Below are positions 21,101-32,069 of a stretch of 42,149 nucleotides of DNA, in pieces. The DNA comes from Gamarada debralockiae. Lineage: Eukaryota > Ascomycota > Leotiomycetes > Helotiales > Hyphodiscaceae. Where the stretch lies: positions 1 through 42,149 of the forward strand of contig NXFV01000803.1 in assembly GCA_002803225.1 (NCBI GenBank), given 5' to 3'. Made by a program: the position numbers and the translations under genes. Every line of letters begins with the position of its first letter. The stretch's first letter is position 1. Below the pieces are notes generated by a model. The model was given only the letters and a program-made list of their open reading frames with translations. It was not told the origin of the DNA and ran no database searches.

Positions 21101-22610
21101 ACCCGACTGGAAGATTGGGATTTTCCCAGGCACAAATTTGAGAATCCGCACTGGCCATTTACGAAACATTACAATTAGGGAATCACTTTATCTTTGTCCC
21201 TGAAAAGAGGTATTGGGTGATACCATTTTCGTTTGCGGAATTTGAGAGACGTCTGGGAGTAGACCAGGTGATGAGTGCTGTACAAAGAGGACTCAGGTTT
21301 TCCGTGGATTTAAAGAACATCAGCCGGCTTGAATAGCCTCTGCGGGCCTTCAAATGATGGAAGATCACGATATGGATCATAAGTGAAGAGTTCGAAAAGT
21401 AAAAGCGGGTTTCAAGTTTGTCCAAGTTGCTCGGAGTGACACTTATCAACCACTTGAGACCTTTGGAGATCCTCACAAATTTAGCTATCCAATGAAACAT
21501 ATGAGTCGGATTTCTTAATAGTGTTTGGCTCGAATGCTCTCCATTCATTTCTATCTTACCCATAAATTTAACGGAAGGATAAGGGGCATCTCTAATATGC
21601 AGAACAAATCGAATGATGAGACCAAGAAATTGCGTGAACTGCTGCTCTCGCCAAGACTGTTATTACTTTTCCAAACCCCATAAAGCTCTCATTTATTCCT
21701 CAAAGGGGTTAGAAAACTATGATGTGAATTTTTTCAGCCATAATTCAATTGCAAATATCAGTGTCAACAACTTTATCACTGTCACATGCTTTTTCATTGT
21801 CGTCTTGTCGTCCTTGACTTTTAGCATTGCTACATACAAGGACGGCGAAGGAGTGTCCAATATCCACCACTGACAGGAAACTATTTTCATCTCCCATGAG
21901 TGGTTGTGGACTCTGGCCATGGGTGCCTGTCTCCTCCCATGTGTTTGGATTGATGATATCAGCAAAGGTATGGAATTCTCTGATTGAGTGTTGCAGCATC
22001 CTTTATGTCGGTGTCGGTGTCGGTGGGCTGAGCGACGTCATAGTGTTTAAGAATGTCGATGCCACTAAATAGACGTTAATTTGAAAGAAAAGCACTGTAC
22101 ATTCACTCCAGGTAGTTTGTGGCAGGATGTTCGCATGGCGCCTGAACGTCCAAACGCAGAAATCCGCCACTAAACAAACCTCCTAAAATCCTAGTAAAAC
22201 GGGCAAATAAAAATTTAAGAATAGTAAGACTTGCTCAAGTGAGCTATCTGTGCTGGTGAATTTTGAGCTCCGTATTGAGTAGCAAGGCGGACGATGGAGA
22301 AAGATTCGGGCATCCTCGGACCGCAGAGTCCAACAAGCCCGGATTAGCAAAATCATTCCATTCGTTAGCACAATCATATCGTGAAGCCCATATCTGTCTA
22401 AAGAGCTTCAGTGATTTCCTGAGCGACTATACGCACGTAATATCCTATTCGTCTTCAGCAACTCAACCATCTTGTCATCTTAAAGGTTACCCCTGAGTTA
22501 GCCGAGATCACCGAGCCCCCACCAAGCCACAGCGGTTGTGGGGCACTTGCCGGGCTCAACTACCGTCTCACGCGAGATTTGCGATGCACTGTTTTAGCAA
22601 ATTTCAAGTA
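18176..22610. other. 4.4 kb gap with no supported gene
   Basis: Both strands hold only short ORFs (for example 18796-19260 minus, 20133-20354 minus, 21183-21563 minus, 21745-21999 minus) without family motifs or joinable exons. The reading DIINPNTWEETGTHGQSPQ (21745-21999) has a gene-like feel but no partner exon. No long inverted repeats noticed. It may hide decayed genes too altered to read. Confidence 0.45.
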
Positions 22611-22617
22611 TATAAAA
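22611..22617 (+). promoter_or_regulatory. TATA box of the flavin-reductase-like gene
   Basis: TATAAAA, 138 bp before the chosen start codon, followed by a pyrimidine-rich leader. Spacing is reasonable for a fungal core promoter. Confidence 0.5.
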
Positions 22618-22754
22618 CACAAGGCTTCTAGCTTCCCTTTTATCTCTCAGAACTCATCTTCAAGACTTCAACCACTTCGCTCCAGCTCGACTTGCACCCA
22701 ATTCAACTCGAGTCACGTGAAGATTACCCGCCATACCCCGCATTCCAAAGCATC

Positions 22755-23528
22755 ATGTTCTATCAACCAGGAGTGACCGAGCATGGTCTCCCGCGGGACC
22801 CCTTCAAAGTCAGTACTTCCCCTCTCTCCCAACAGTATCAAACCAATCTAACACCCTCCTCACAGGCATGCGTGGTCCCCCGCCCTATAGGCTGGATCTC
22901 AACTAAATCCGCTGATGGCACAGACAATTTGGCACCCTACTCGCAATTCAACAACCTAACATTCGACCCTCCATACGTGATGTTCTCCGCGAACCAAAAC
23001 AGCGACGGCCGCCGCAAAGACACCACCATAAATGCCGAAACTACCGGTGAATTCGTCTGGAACCTAGCTACGTACCCCCTTCGCGAAGCAGTCAATATAA
23101 CTGCTGAAGGAATTCCTTACGGAATCGATGAATTCCAGCGTGCAGGCCTCCAAAAAGAAAAGGCCAGCATAGTAAATGTTTCTATGGTTAAAGAATCCCC
23201 GGTTAAGTTTGAATGTAAATACCATTCTACGATCAGATTGCCAGGAAATCCGCCCGTGGGAACAGCGGACATTGTGATTGGTTTGGTGGTGGGGGTTCAT
23301 GTATCGGAGGAAGTATTGACAGATGGGATGGTAGATATCAGTAAGACACAGCCGATTGCTAGGTGTGGGTATTATCAGTATGCGAGGATTCGGGAGACGT
23401 TTGAGATGGTTATTCCGGGGGATCCGAAGATGCATTTTGCGATGGAGGGGAATGTAGGTTCGCATAAGAAGTTGAGGGATGAGATGGCTGAGAAAGCGGA
23501 TACGAATGGAGAGAAGGTTGAAGGTTGA
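22755..23528 (+). CDS. Flavin-reductase-like FMN-binding split-barrel protein
   Basis: Predicted FMN-binding oxidoreductase of the flavin reductase-like domain family; substrate unknown, probably cytosolic. Exons 22755-22808 and 22866-23528, intron 57 bp (GTCAGT..CACAG), 238 residues. The splice joins LPRDPFK to ACVVPRPIGWISTK, the conserved entry to the barrel. Further family segments: NLAPYSQFNNLTFDPPYVMF, RKDTTINAETTGEFVWNLAT, VKESPVKFECKYHSTIRLPG, TADIVIGLVVGVH and PIARCGYYQYARI. The start at 22755 gives the usual short lead (MFYQPGVTEHGLP). An in-frame ATG at 22692 would add 21 residues. The intron length is a multiple of three and holds no stop. The gene converges on a DHA1 transporter 163 bp away. 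Confidence 0.9.
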   Translation: MFYQPGVTEHGLPRDPFKVSTSPLSQQYQTNLTPSSQACVVPRPIGWISTKSADGTDNLAPYSQFNNLTFDPPYVMFSANQNSDGRRKDTTINAETTGEFVWNLATYPLREAVNITAEGIPYGIDEFQRAGLQKEKASIVNVSMVKESPVKFECKYHSTIRLPGNPPVGTADIVIGLVVGVHVSEEVLTDGMVDISKTQPIARCGYYQYARIRETFEMVIPGDPKMHFAMEGNVGSHKKLRDEMAEKADTNGEKVEG

Positions 23529-23691
23529 GGTTCATTTTGTCGAATGATCAATGGACGGGCAGGTTTTCAAGTATATGATCTGTCACGGGCCCTATTTACT
23601 CTATAAGTCTAACATATCCTGAGATTATGTCTAGAAATGTATACAATGTCTCCAAATCTTTCTGTAACAACTCAGAGCAGGCAGTTCTTCT

Positions 23692-25358
23692 TTACTCACT
23701 CCAAGTATCATACCCACTCCTCCGTCTAATCTTCTCTCCAAACACGAATAATACCCACGGAACCGGAAGCAGCGCAATAGTAACGAATCCCAGCAAGCTA
23801 CTCGCCCACTGGAATCCCATACCCTTATACATCTGAACAGTAAACAACGGAAATACAGCCCCGGTAATATATCTCAACAGCCCATTGGCAGCCATCGCAC
23901 TTGCGCCATTTGCGGCCATGTATGTATCAACCATATACAGAACGCATGAGATAAAGACGCTGATATTGCCCCATGCGAATGGTACGAGTCCAATTATGGG
24001 AACAATCCAGTGAATTGACTTTTGAGAAGTCCATGCAAACCAGAATAAACTGACTGGAAGCCCAATACTGCCGACCATGGCGCCGTAGAGTCGGTGCTCA
24101 GGCGCAACGCCCTTTCGCCCTTCTTCAATAGCTCTGCGGTATTGCTTTTGATATAATGTTCGGTCGAGAAGGAGCATGGTTGGAATGGAGAGAAGACAGC
24201 CGATTGCGATGGATATGAATGGGAGCCCACTCTGTGCATGACTGAAGTTATAGACGGTGGTGAAGATGAGGGGTATTGAAGCGAGGAAGCCAAAGAGGAC
24301 GGCGAAATTGAAGGATACGTAGATCGCGAAAGATATGACGATGGGCTCGGTGAGGAGCATGTGGATTGGTCGGGATATTACAACCATCATGATATGCTTG
24401 AGAAGTGCAAGTCCGGTTGGTCCTGGTGGCAGTGGTGCGCCGATTGTTTTCGCTCGTTTCTTGAGGATGATTTTCTTGTAGGTTTCTTTTGCAAACATTG
24501 AGAAGATGAAGGCGAAGAGGGTGAAGAATATCAAGGTCCATTCAACCCATCTCCAACCTTTTCTAGAATCGACGTAGGAACCAATTACGGGACTGCCAAA
24601 CCATATTAGCTTACAACACTCAAGCAAAAGGGGAAATTGTGGCACACTCGCCCAACACCAGTAGCAAAGAACGGTCCAAGAGTAAACAAACTCGTCGTGA
24701 AGACTCGCTTCTCAGGAGCATACAGATCCGCATTCGTTCCAGCACCCACAGCCAGAGCCGGGCCACCGAAAAGACCCGCAAAAAATCGACAGATGATCAC
24801 AGTTTCGATACTCTGTGCGAGGCCAGTTCCCATGGTGAAGAGTCCAAAGAGTGGAATTGTGATAAGATATACGGGTCGTCTTCCGAGGGTTTCACTGGCA
24901 GGAGAGCCAAGAATAGGTCCGAATCCCAGTCCGAGGACGAAAGTCATGAGACCGATAAGGCCAACTTCATTACTAACGTGGAATGTCGCGGAGATGCCAT
25001 TGATGGATGGAGGGTAGAGTGAAGTTCCGAGGGATCTATTGATCAGCTAATACAAGATCAAGTCATTCCGGGGCGGGGGTGCTTACACAACGAAGCCGAT
25101 GATGGCTGGCACTAGGATATGGTACATTTTCTTGGAAGCAGACCATATTTGTGGATTTTCAGGATCATTTGGTCCATCCCAATCGATCACGGCAGCTGTC
25201 TGGGTATCATCTCGACCCTCCAACTCGTTCTTTGGGTCAGGAACCGATTTTTCCAAATCCTTGTTGTCGTCTTCAGGCGCCTTCTTGTCGTCAATTGGCG
25301 GCGCGATTGATACCATCGCGGAGGAATCGCCACCCGAATTCTGCTGCCTCAAAGCCAT
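23692..25358 (-). CDS. MFS transporter, DHA1 (drug/polyamine H+ antiporter) type
   Basis: Twelve-TM plasma-membrane antiporter of the Tpo1/Flr1-like group. Exons 25358-25087, 25035-24652 and 24592-23692, giving 518 residues. The cytosolic N-terminus is acidic and ends in the hallmark DWDGPNDPENPQIW just before TM1. Motif A appears as SETLGRRPVYLI, then RFFAGLFGGPALAVGAGTNADL, and motif C-type ATGVGPVIGSYVDSRKGWRW. Intron 1 (51 bp) is GTAAGC..AATAG. Intron 2 (59 bp) must begin with GC (GCGAGT) and end in GGCAG, because only that junction restores GVG-PVIGSYVD, so it is a GC-AG intron. Substrates of this family are toxic organics or polyamines and cannot be read here. It converges with the flavin-reductase-like gene. 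Confidence 0.92.
24593..24651 (-). promoter_or_regulatory. Non-canonical GC-AG intron in the DHA1 transporter
   Basis: Donor GG|GCGAGT at 24651, acceptor GGCAG at 24593-24597. The nearest GT donor (GTGTGC, four bases on) would shift the frame and destroy the conserved PVIGSY. Reading through meets a stop. Confidence 0.8.
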
Positions 25359-26249
25359 TCCAACCAGCCTTCCCCAAATGACCGAGCCTCACTGGGCTCC
25401 AGATTCAATTAGAAGAACACAAGTAAATGATTTGTGAATGATTATGATGGAATGCCAGACTTTTGCGATGAAAGGTCGTTGTAAAGCGGGCAAATGGATC
25501 TGCAGCACAGCAGGGAAAGCAACATATGAACCTGATCGACACAGACAAGCTTTTGTGGCAAAGACGATCTACCATGTTATATGAAGGACTAGGAGCCTCA
25601 AAGCCATCCTCACACATAAGAGAATTGATTGCAGGAATTATAGTCGGCGTTAGATTTATCAGCATTTTCGGAGATGATGACGCCATTGGAGTTTTTCACT
25701 CGTTTTCGGACTCAAGGATTAAAAAGGAGAGAGACCACTTACAAGATCGCAGATTCATCATCGTGTTGCATGATTTATCGGATTGATGAGATAGGACAAT
25801 GAGAGTTTTGGTAAATGAATGATTTGTGTCACTGGTCGGCGAATTTTGGGGACGGAAGTGAATTGTGCGGGTATCAACTGTGAAACATCCCGATTGGGGA
25901 AAGAGCAACGACCTGAAAGGGCAAACGCATCCCGAATTTCTCCACAACCACCCGAGAACGCATTCAGCCAACTTCCAATCCCACGACACAATCGTCCGAC
26001 TTTGATTTCATGCTCTTTCTCTGCCGTATAATACACAAACCCAAATCCCCCCTGACCCTTGACAAATCATACATACAATTAGCCATGCCCCTTACATCGG
26101 ATAGCAGTCCCCATCTTCTCACTCCGCAAAACACCCCGCCTGCAGCCCCCTCCTATTCCTCATATCCCCACACCCTCCCAATAACATCAACATCCTCACT
26201 CTGCCCCTTAATCAACGACGTCATCGAACTCTTCTCCATCCTCTTTCTG
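25359..26249. promoter_or_regulatory. Upstream region of the DHA1 transporter
   Basis: About 0.9 kb between the transporter start and the 3' end of the ammonium-permease pseudogene. It must hold the transporter promoter. I recognise no gene, TATA box or repeat in it. Confidence 0.4.
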
Positions 26250-27908
26250 TCCTCAACTCCAACCATCAACCCCTCAATCGGTTTCATCTCAATCTCCAGC
26301 TTCCCTCTCTCCGGCGTCCCAGCCAAATAATTCCTCCTAACCTCCACATAGTCATCCGCGAACTTCCCAGCTGATCATCATCCATACCAATCAATTCTGC
26401 TTCTGCGCTCGCTGCCCCTCAACTTCAATCCCGGTATCTTATCCACCAACCAAACAATAGCTGCGCTTATGACAAAGGAATATGCTGTGCAGGCTATAAT
26501 GTATGCGAACTGGATGTAGAGCCGTTTCCAGTTGTGGTTAAGCCAGCCTCCGTTGAACTGTCAGGTCGAGACCCATCGAGTCCGATTATGTAGTCGGCGG
26601 CGAAAGACCGTTGAAGAGGAGACTGACCATGCTTTCTACGCCGTGTTCAGCTAGGTTGTCCATTGAGTCATCGTTGCGGAGCCAGAATTTGACTGTGCAA
26701 CGTCAGAACTACTTTTGATATTGGGATCGGAGAGATCAGAGTTGGGGAAGAAGCGTGGAATGGAAGGAGACTGACACTTGGTAGAGATATTGGAGACAAA
26801 CCGGCTGTCACATCGAGAATGATGGAACCCTGGGGCGGGATGAACCCAGATGCGGGAATGGCTGCAATGAGGCTAGAGATGCATCCAGAGCACTATCAAC
26901 CAACGTTTCAGCACCCAAACCCTCCTCAAAACATAATATACCCGACTAACCATACTCCACTTTCTACACAATCGATAACACAACAGAACCCAAGCGATAG
27001 CTGCGATAATCGCCGTCAAGCAACTATTCCAACACACCATGACTGCTCTCAAAGTCGCACCAAAAGCCGAACCGCCGTTAAAGCCCATCCAACCAAACCA
27101 TAAAATGATCCTACTGAGTGTGACGAGGAAGATGTTGTGCGGCCGAAAGTCGATCATCATTTTTTGCTGGCGCTTGCCGAGGACCATACCATATGCCAAA
27201 TCGCTGAGTCCGGAGCATATCTCGACTGGTCCACGTACAGAATATGTCAGTCAGTTATCACCTGAAGGCTTTGGGACTAAAGGGAGGAGACAAACCTCCA
27301 TCGCAGTCAAGAACATTCCACTTAAACGCCCAACCAATTGATATTCCAAACCCAACACGCAATCGGACAATAAACCAGCGTAGACCAAAACAAAATCAAA
27401 CCATAATCCGAACCAACCTTCCTCTCTCCGCAATAGCACCCGTAAAAATCCTGTCGTAGCACAAAACTGCAGTTGATAGAAACTATACAGCAACTCTGGT
27501 ATCAAAGGACTTCCCGGACTCGGTTCATTCAGTACCGTTCATGAAGCCGAAGTGTGCAGGATTGCCGATGAAGCCAGAAGTGCCTGTTGAAGGGAAGGCT
27601 GAGCTGTAGCCCCAGAAATACCACGGAAAAGGAGGCCATGGCTGCCTATATTATTGCCAAAGCTGAATTTTGACGTTCTAGGCCGGAATAGATGAAGCCA
27701 ATTCCGGGATCATGATCAGGACCATGCAGGAACATATTAGGATGTAGGCTGAGTCGCCCGATTGGTACCATTGGTTGAGGTTGTTGCTGGAAGAGAGACA
27801 TCCTGTTGGTAATGATATTGAGAGGGGTGTGAGCGGGAGGAGAGACATATCGGAATCCCCTCCATTTGGAACTGTGCCGTTGAACAAAGCCGGCGGCCAC
27901 GTAGCCAT
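26250..27908 (-). pseudogene. Ammonium permease (MEP/Amt family) pseudogene
   Basis: Minus-strand wreck of a plasma-membrane ammonium transporter of about 480 residues. From the ATG at 27908 (MATWPPALFNGTVPNGGDS) one reads NLNQWYQSGDSAYILICSCM, then after a one-base loss GFIYSGLERQNSALAII-stop (the next codon, expected Trp, is TAG), WYFWGYSSAFPSTGTSGFIG, PAHFGFMNGT, PSPGSPLIPELLYSFYQLQF, LAYGMVLGKR, the signature ILWFGWMGFNGGSAFGATLR, PASGFIPP-type and DDSMDNLAEHGVE segments and YVEVRRNYLAGTPERG near the end. These lie in all three frames, with at least ten shifts or stops. All conserved blocks keep their order, so the gene died by small mutations and not by rearrangement. Confidence 0.88.
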
Positions 27909-29062
27909 AAGGCAACTTGAAGTATATCTTAACTTCACTTGAGGAGCAGTAGATATATCTCACGGGAAGGAGAAGACCAAATTCAAAATAAAGATCGCTT
28001 TATGGTGCACGACATAAGAGATACCTTATATGACCTCTCTCATCTACATCATCCCGTGTCTGGCGTGTCGTGGCAAAGTAGTAATTCCAAAAAGTCAATT
28101 CTCTCACGACCCTAACCTGTCATAGGGCTTGGTCCATCCAAGGCTTCCATATCTCGACCAGCCTTGCCTTTCCATCGTATTACCAATAATGGGCGCAATT
28201 AAGATTTTGCTTCAGCCCTGACAGGATGAGTGGTGTTGAAGAAGAAAACACACGACCACTGTCCGTAGGCTTCGCGAATGGCGACGATGATGCGCAACAA
28301 AAGCAAGGGTATGCATGCTATGTTTTTGTCCATCATTGGGCGCAAATACAAAATATATCGACGTTCATTGGATGAATTGGGAAGATGAGAAGCTTATCTA
28401 AAGGCTGGTCATTAAAAGATCTCTCGCGGAAGAAATGAAGCAGCTTCGAGTGTCCCAACCGCGAGATGATCCTTGAGCAGATCTACGCGAATGAACGCCT
28501 CCCTGGTACATATATGAGATCTTTTATAACGAGCTAAGGACAAGCAAACCACACAAGGTCCCATGGGGCTTGCGGAGGAATTTCCGGCTCTCGGCCTCCT
28601 TGAAATATTGCACAAGCGCCCACGCCAAGCGAAGGAAATTTTTATCCCAAAGAACAAACCCCCCTGCTGATTCCTCTCAAATCTGAGAATCCCACCTGAG
28701 CCCTCCTCATCCAAACGAATTCGACGCTGCCCGAGATAGAACACAACTAAGGGATAAGAAAACGCGAATTTGACACCGGAAGGTCAGTGGCTATCCCCGA
28801 GCCGCAATCATTATTCACTTCATCGAGTGGACTTATCTTTGATTCGACACAGCTATTGCGAGCTGTGATAAATGGTCATCGAGAGATAATACATATGGCA
28901 TCAGTCGAAAACTGGTCCCTCCGTACGCCGTTGTTTCGCAGGTCGACAACATCGTACTACACCCTTATTCCTCTCTTGATTTCCTGGTCATAATAAGTGA
29001 TGTTTGTCATGAATGAGCTGCGTTGACTAGGTATCCAGATGTACACTCTAAGGTCCATAAGT
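27909..29062. other. Intergenic stretch upstream of the dead ammonium permease
   Basis: Holds the former permease promoter, with several GATA words (for example AGATATATC near 27950) that could be old AreA-type sites, though such words are common by chance. ORFs at 28412-28744 and 28787-28993 show no family motif. Confidence 0.4.
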
Positions 29063-30890
29063 TTAACTGTTATTTCTCTTAGCCCACCTGGTTCGTTTCT
29101 CAAAATCCTTCCTCTCCTCACCGGTCATTTCCTTTAGTCCCTCCTCCCGGAGTCTAGCAAACATCTCGAGGGCTTCTGTATACGTCTCATTGGAGGTCCA
29201 CCCATCGCGGGCAACAAAACCTTCTAATCCATCCCAGAAATCGGCCTGCTCGTTCCATCCCTCGCCGTCTCGCATATGATTCTGTATATCTTCCTCGGTA
29301 AAATGGATAGGGCAAGGAACATCAAAACCCATTTCATCCCAATGTCTTTGTGTCTTTCGTTAGTCGGTTCCGTGAAATGGAGAGGAAGGTCGGACAAACC
29401 TTTCTAATCTGATGAGGCACTGCCTGAAGGGTAAAATATCTCCTTCCCAAGTGTCCTCGGCGAATTCGACCGTTTGTCTTCTTGTCATCCCCTGAGGGAT
29501 ATCATTGATTTTGACAAGCAACGAATTCTGTTTCTTGGTTTCTGTCTCATATAGATATTGCACAAGAGATCTCTCAACCTGGTTTGCGACCCGGTCTTTT
29601 TCGCTCTTTTCCATGTCCTTGTAGTCCTCAGGAAGTTTCAACATTACGTCGCCGGCATAATTCACGAGCTTCGGATAGCGGTATTGAAGGAACAGAGGGC
29701 CAGCCCACGTAGATTGCCAATCGATGAGGCTAGTAATTCGGTCATCTCTCACGAAGAAATTTGGGGTATGCATGTCCCAATGCCAAAGAGTGGAGCGAGT
29801 CATCCGCTCATCTTTTGGCAAAATGTATGGAGAAATGTCCAGGTATTTCTTGTAAAGTGCGACGTGAACGTCAGCAGAATTCTGAGCATCTGATTTTTGG
29901 AATATGTCTGTAGGTGGTTCCAGAACTGCATGGTGATTCAACCACTTGATTTGGTTATTAGCTAGAGCCTTAAGATAATCATAAGCAGTTTTCCCTAGAA
30001 AAAATTAGCACATGTTGCCGATCGTGAATGATAACTCCTTGGATGCTTACAAGGGCCTCGTTCAATTGACATTGATGCTCGTTCTCTTCTCCAAAACACA
30101 TGCTCTACCACTGGACCAATTGTGAACCGCTCTTCCACCTCCTTTTTCAGTTCTATGGAAACGTCACTAGAAACTTCTGCTTTTTTGCATCCAGGGAACG
30201 AATCCTCTGCAAAGTAAATGTTGCCATACCTAAGAAGGTCAGTAGAATTCCTAAAGGATTGTCCATGGAACTAACCAGGTAAAGGACACCGAGAGAAGCT
30301 TCTTCTCAATGGCTACCAGGTCTTCGATGACTTTGTCTTTCGACTGAAGTCCCATACCTCCCCATACATCTGCTAGCGATCTTCCAGGGGCCTCTTCCAT
30401 TACAATGTATTCTGCTTGAACGGGATTATCTGCCACTGCACTCCAGGCGTGGACCTTAGGGACCGGTATGTTGAGGATAGTTCTGGCCTAAGGGAGTAAG
30501 ATATTAGCTCTCACTTTTTCCGAATGAGATTCAGGGGCAGCTCACAAATTCCATGGCTGCAACCTCAGAAGCGGTGGTCTTAAATGCTGGACCAGCATTG
30601 GGACATGGTATGCGTGCAATAGCAACAGAACCATTGTCCATTACCAGCTTGAACACCTTGTTATATCCACCTTCGGCCAACTTGATCATCGAGACACAAG
30701 ACTTCGCACCAATGCTCTCGGCTGCAATGCGCTTAAGTTCTTCAACATTGAACTTCATATATCTCTCACGAAGCTCCTTCTCTTCATCCCATAGCCACCT
30801 CCCACTAGTATAGTGGAAGAATTGTTCATATTGTGGTTTTGAATCTGTGGACATCTTTCGAGACAATTTGGACTGGAAGAAGCGTCGCAT
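29063..30890 (-). CDS. AIM9-like protein with aminoglycoside-phosphotransferase (kinase) fold
   Basis: Member of the fungal Altered Inheritance of Mitochondria 9 family; biochemical role unproven, mitochondrial location inferred. Exons: 30890-30546, 30487-30276, 30229-30052, 29994-29400, 29345-29063. Introns are 58, 46, 57 and 54 bp, with donors GTGAGC, GTTAGT, GTAAGC and GTTTGT. Signs: FFHYTSGRWLWDEEKELRER at the start, the Lys/Gly nucleotide loop LAEGGYNKVFKLVMDNG, EYIVMEEAPGRSLADVW, the catalytic HWDMHTPNFFV (near 334) and the metal-binding LIDWQSTWAGP (near 351). About 538 residues. The basic N-terminus MRRFFQSKLSRKM could be a short presequence; exon material may be missing upstream. By my exon sums the exon 3-4 junction near 30052/29994 is one base off phase, so either that boundary is misplaced or there is a single-base break. 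Confidence 0.82.
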
Positions 30891-31360
30891 CTTGGTAGGG
30901 AGTTGAGTTTAGGCACTCGGTATGCGGTAGTACTGGTCGCAGAGAATGGTCTGCGAATATTTCCTCTAGAACAGAGGGTCGTTTCGAGGTAGATGAGCGC
31001 TCAAGTTGTAAGGTATATGCGTCTGTCGTGATAAATTGGGCCCATTTCACGCCTGCATTGATGCGGCGATATCTTACACTGTAACGCCCGTAGCAGTGGA
31101 TTCTCGAGGCTGCGGATGAAGGAGGTAGGAATGCAGATTTAGCTTAAAATTTCGTTAATTATTTATAATTACTAATTTAGAGGTTTATGGTCCTTGTTTT
31201 TAGATTATATTTAGTAAAACACATGACTATACGTGTGACGTAATACCTAGATTTTAAGGCATCCATATATATATGATAATTCGTGAAATGCTTTTTTTTC
31301 ACTATAACAGTATCTATTATCTCCATCTAACAAATCTACGATATCGAACGGGGTACCATG
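30891..31360. other. Upstream region of the AIM9-like gene, then AT-rich transposon flank
   Basis: Up to about 31080 this may hold a further 5' exon (minus-strand reading 30826-31050 contains LNSTPYQDATLLPVQ). Beyond it the DNA becomes AT-rich with many TAAT/TTTA words, as next to mutated transposons. Confidence 0.4.
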
Positions 31361-31945
31361 CCACAGCAGAGAGACTCAGCTGTCTGGGATAAGTTCTCTT
31401 ATATCCAGGAGCCTGGCGCAGGGGGGCAAGAAGAGCGATATTTGGAAGTACAAGTATTTTCTACAAATCTACGCTAAGAACAGCTCTACCTTTAAATCAC
31501 ATCTTACGAAATATATGACGTATAAGACATGAATGGACAAACCTGGCAGGGATAATGGGACTACAATGAAGGCTGGAATGGCATCCAAAAAGCAGTCTAC
31601 ACTTATTAGTACACCTAGAATAAAAACTACCTGCAAGCACTAACTCAACCTAGCATCTGCCTTTGCTCTTTATATGGGAGGCCACGCTTTTCGAACCTTC
31701 TACGCTACTTCTATGCGCCGCTTTCTCTTCTAATTAAGCTACGAAACCTGGGAGCCTCCAGACGCTCGCACTTACAGCAAAGAGCTCTTGGACACCACGT
31801 ACCTACAAGTAAAAGACATAGTAGATTCGACTCTCTAGGAGTTTGTTAATTACAAACAAAAGCTTTACTTTATTCTAGACGAATCTACTAATAGATGCTC
31901 TTGTCGAATAATTAACTTGTCTGCTGTGACAGCTCTACGCAATGG
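31361..31945 (+). pseudogene. hAT-family transposase remnant with BED-type zinc finger
   Basis: A broken frame reads SAVWDKFSYIQEPGAGG, then WKYKYF (where a BED finger would have CKYC), YAKNSSTFKSHLTKYM, LASAFALYMGGHAFRTF, SYETWEPPDARTYSKELLDT and YFILDESTNRCSCRIINLS. These match hAT transposases in order: BED finger, then the stretch around the first catalytic Asp. Several stops (TGA, TAA, TAG) interrupt one otherwise continuous frame. The loss of finger cysteines and the many stops fit C-to-T/G-to-A decay. The C-terminal dimerisation region is absent. No terminal repeats found. Confidence 0.7.
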
Positions 31946-32053
31946 AGTCTCACACATTGAAGACTCTACGAAGAAGATGCTGTATTTACAAAGATACTAA
32001 GGTAAGGAAAGAAGAGAAAGGTTCTATGAGTACACGACCTAATATATCTGAAG

Positions 32054-32069
32054 GGCGCGCTAGCGCGCC
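32054..32069. other. Perfect 16-bp GC palindrome
   Basis: GGCGCGCTAGCGCGCC, fully self-complementary, in an otherwise AT-rich repeat region. Could be part of a transposon end or a MITE centre; function unknown. Confidence 0.7.

Noticed and set aside
26010..26330. Plus-strand ORF starting MPLTSDSS at 26085
   Set aside because: It overlaps the C-terminal end of the ammonium-permease remnant (YVEVRRNYLAGTPERG on the other strand) and is low-complexity antisense.
27909..28410. Nitrogen-regulated (AreA GATA) promoter as a firm feature
   Set aside because: GATA words are present but not clustered beyond chance by eye, and the gene they would drive is dead.
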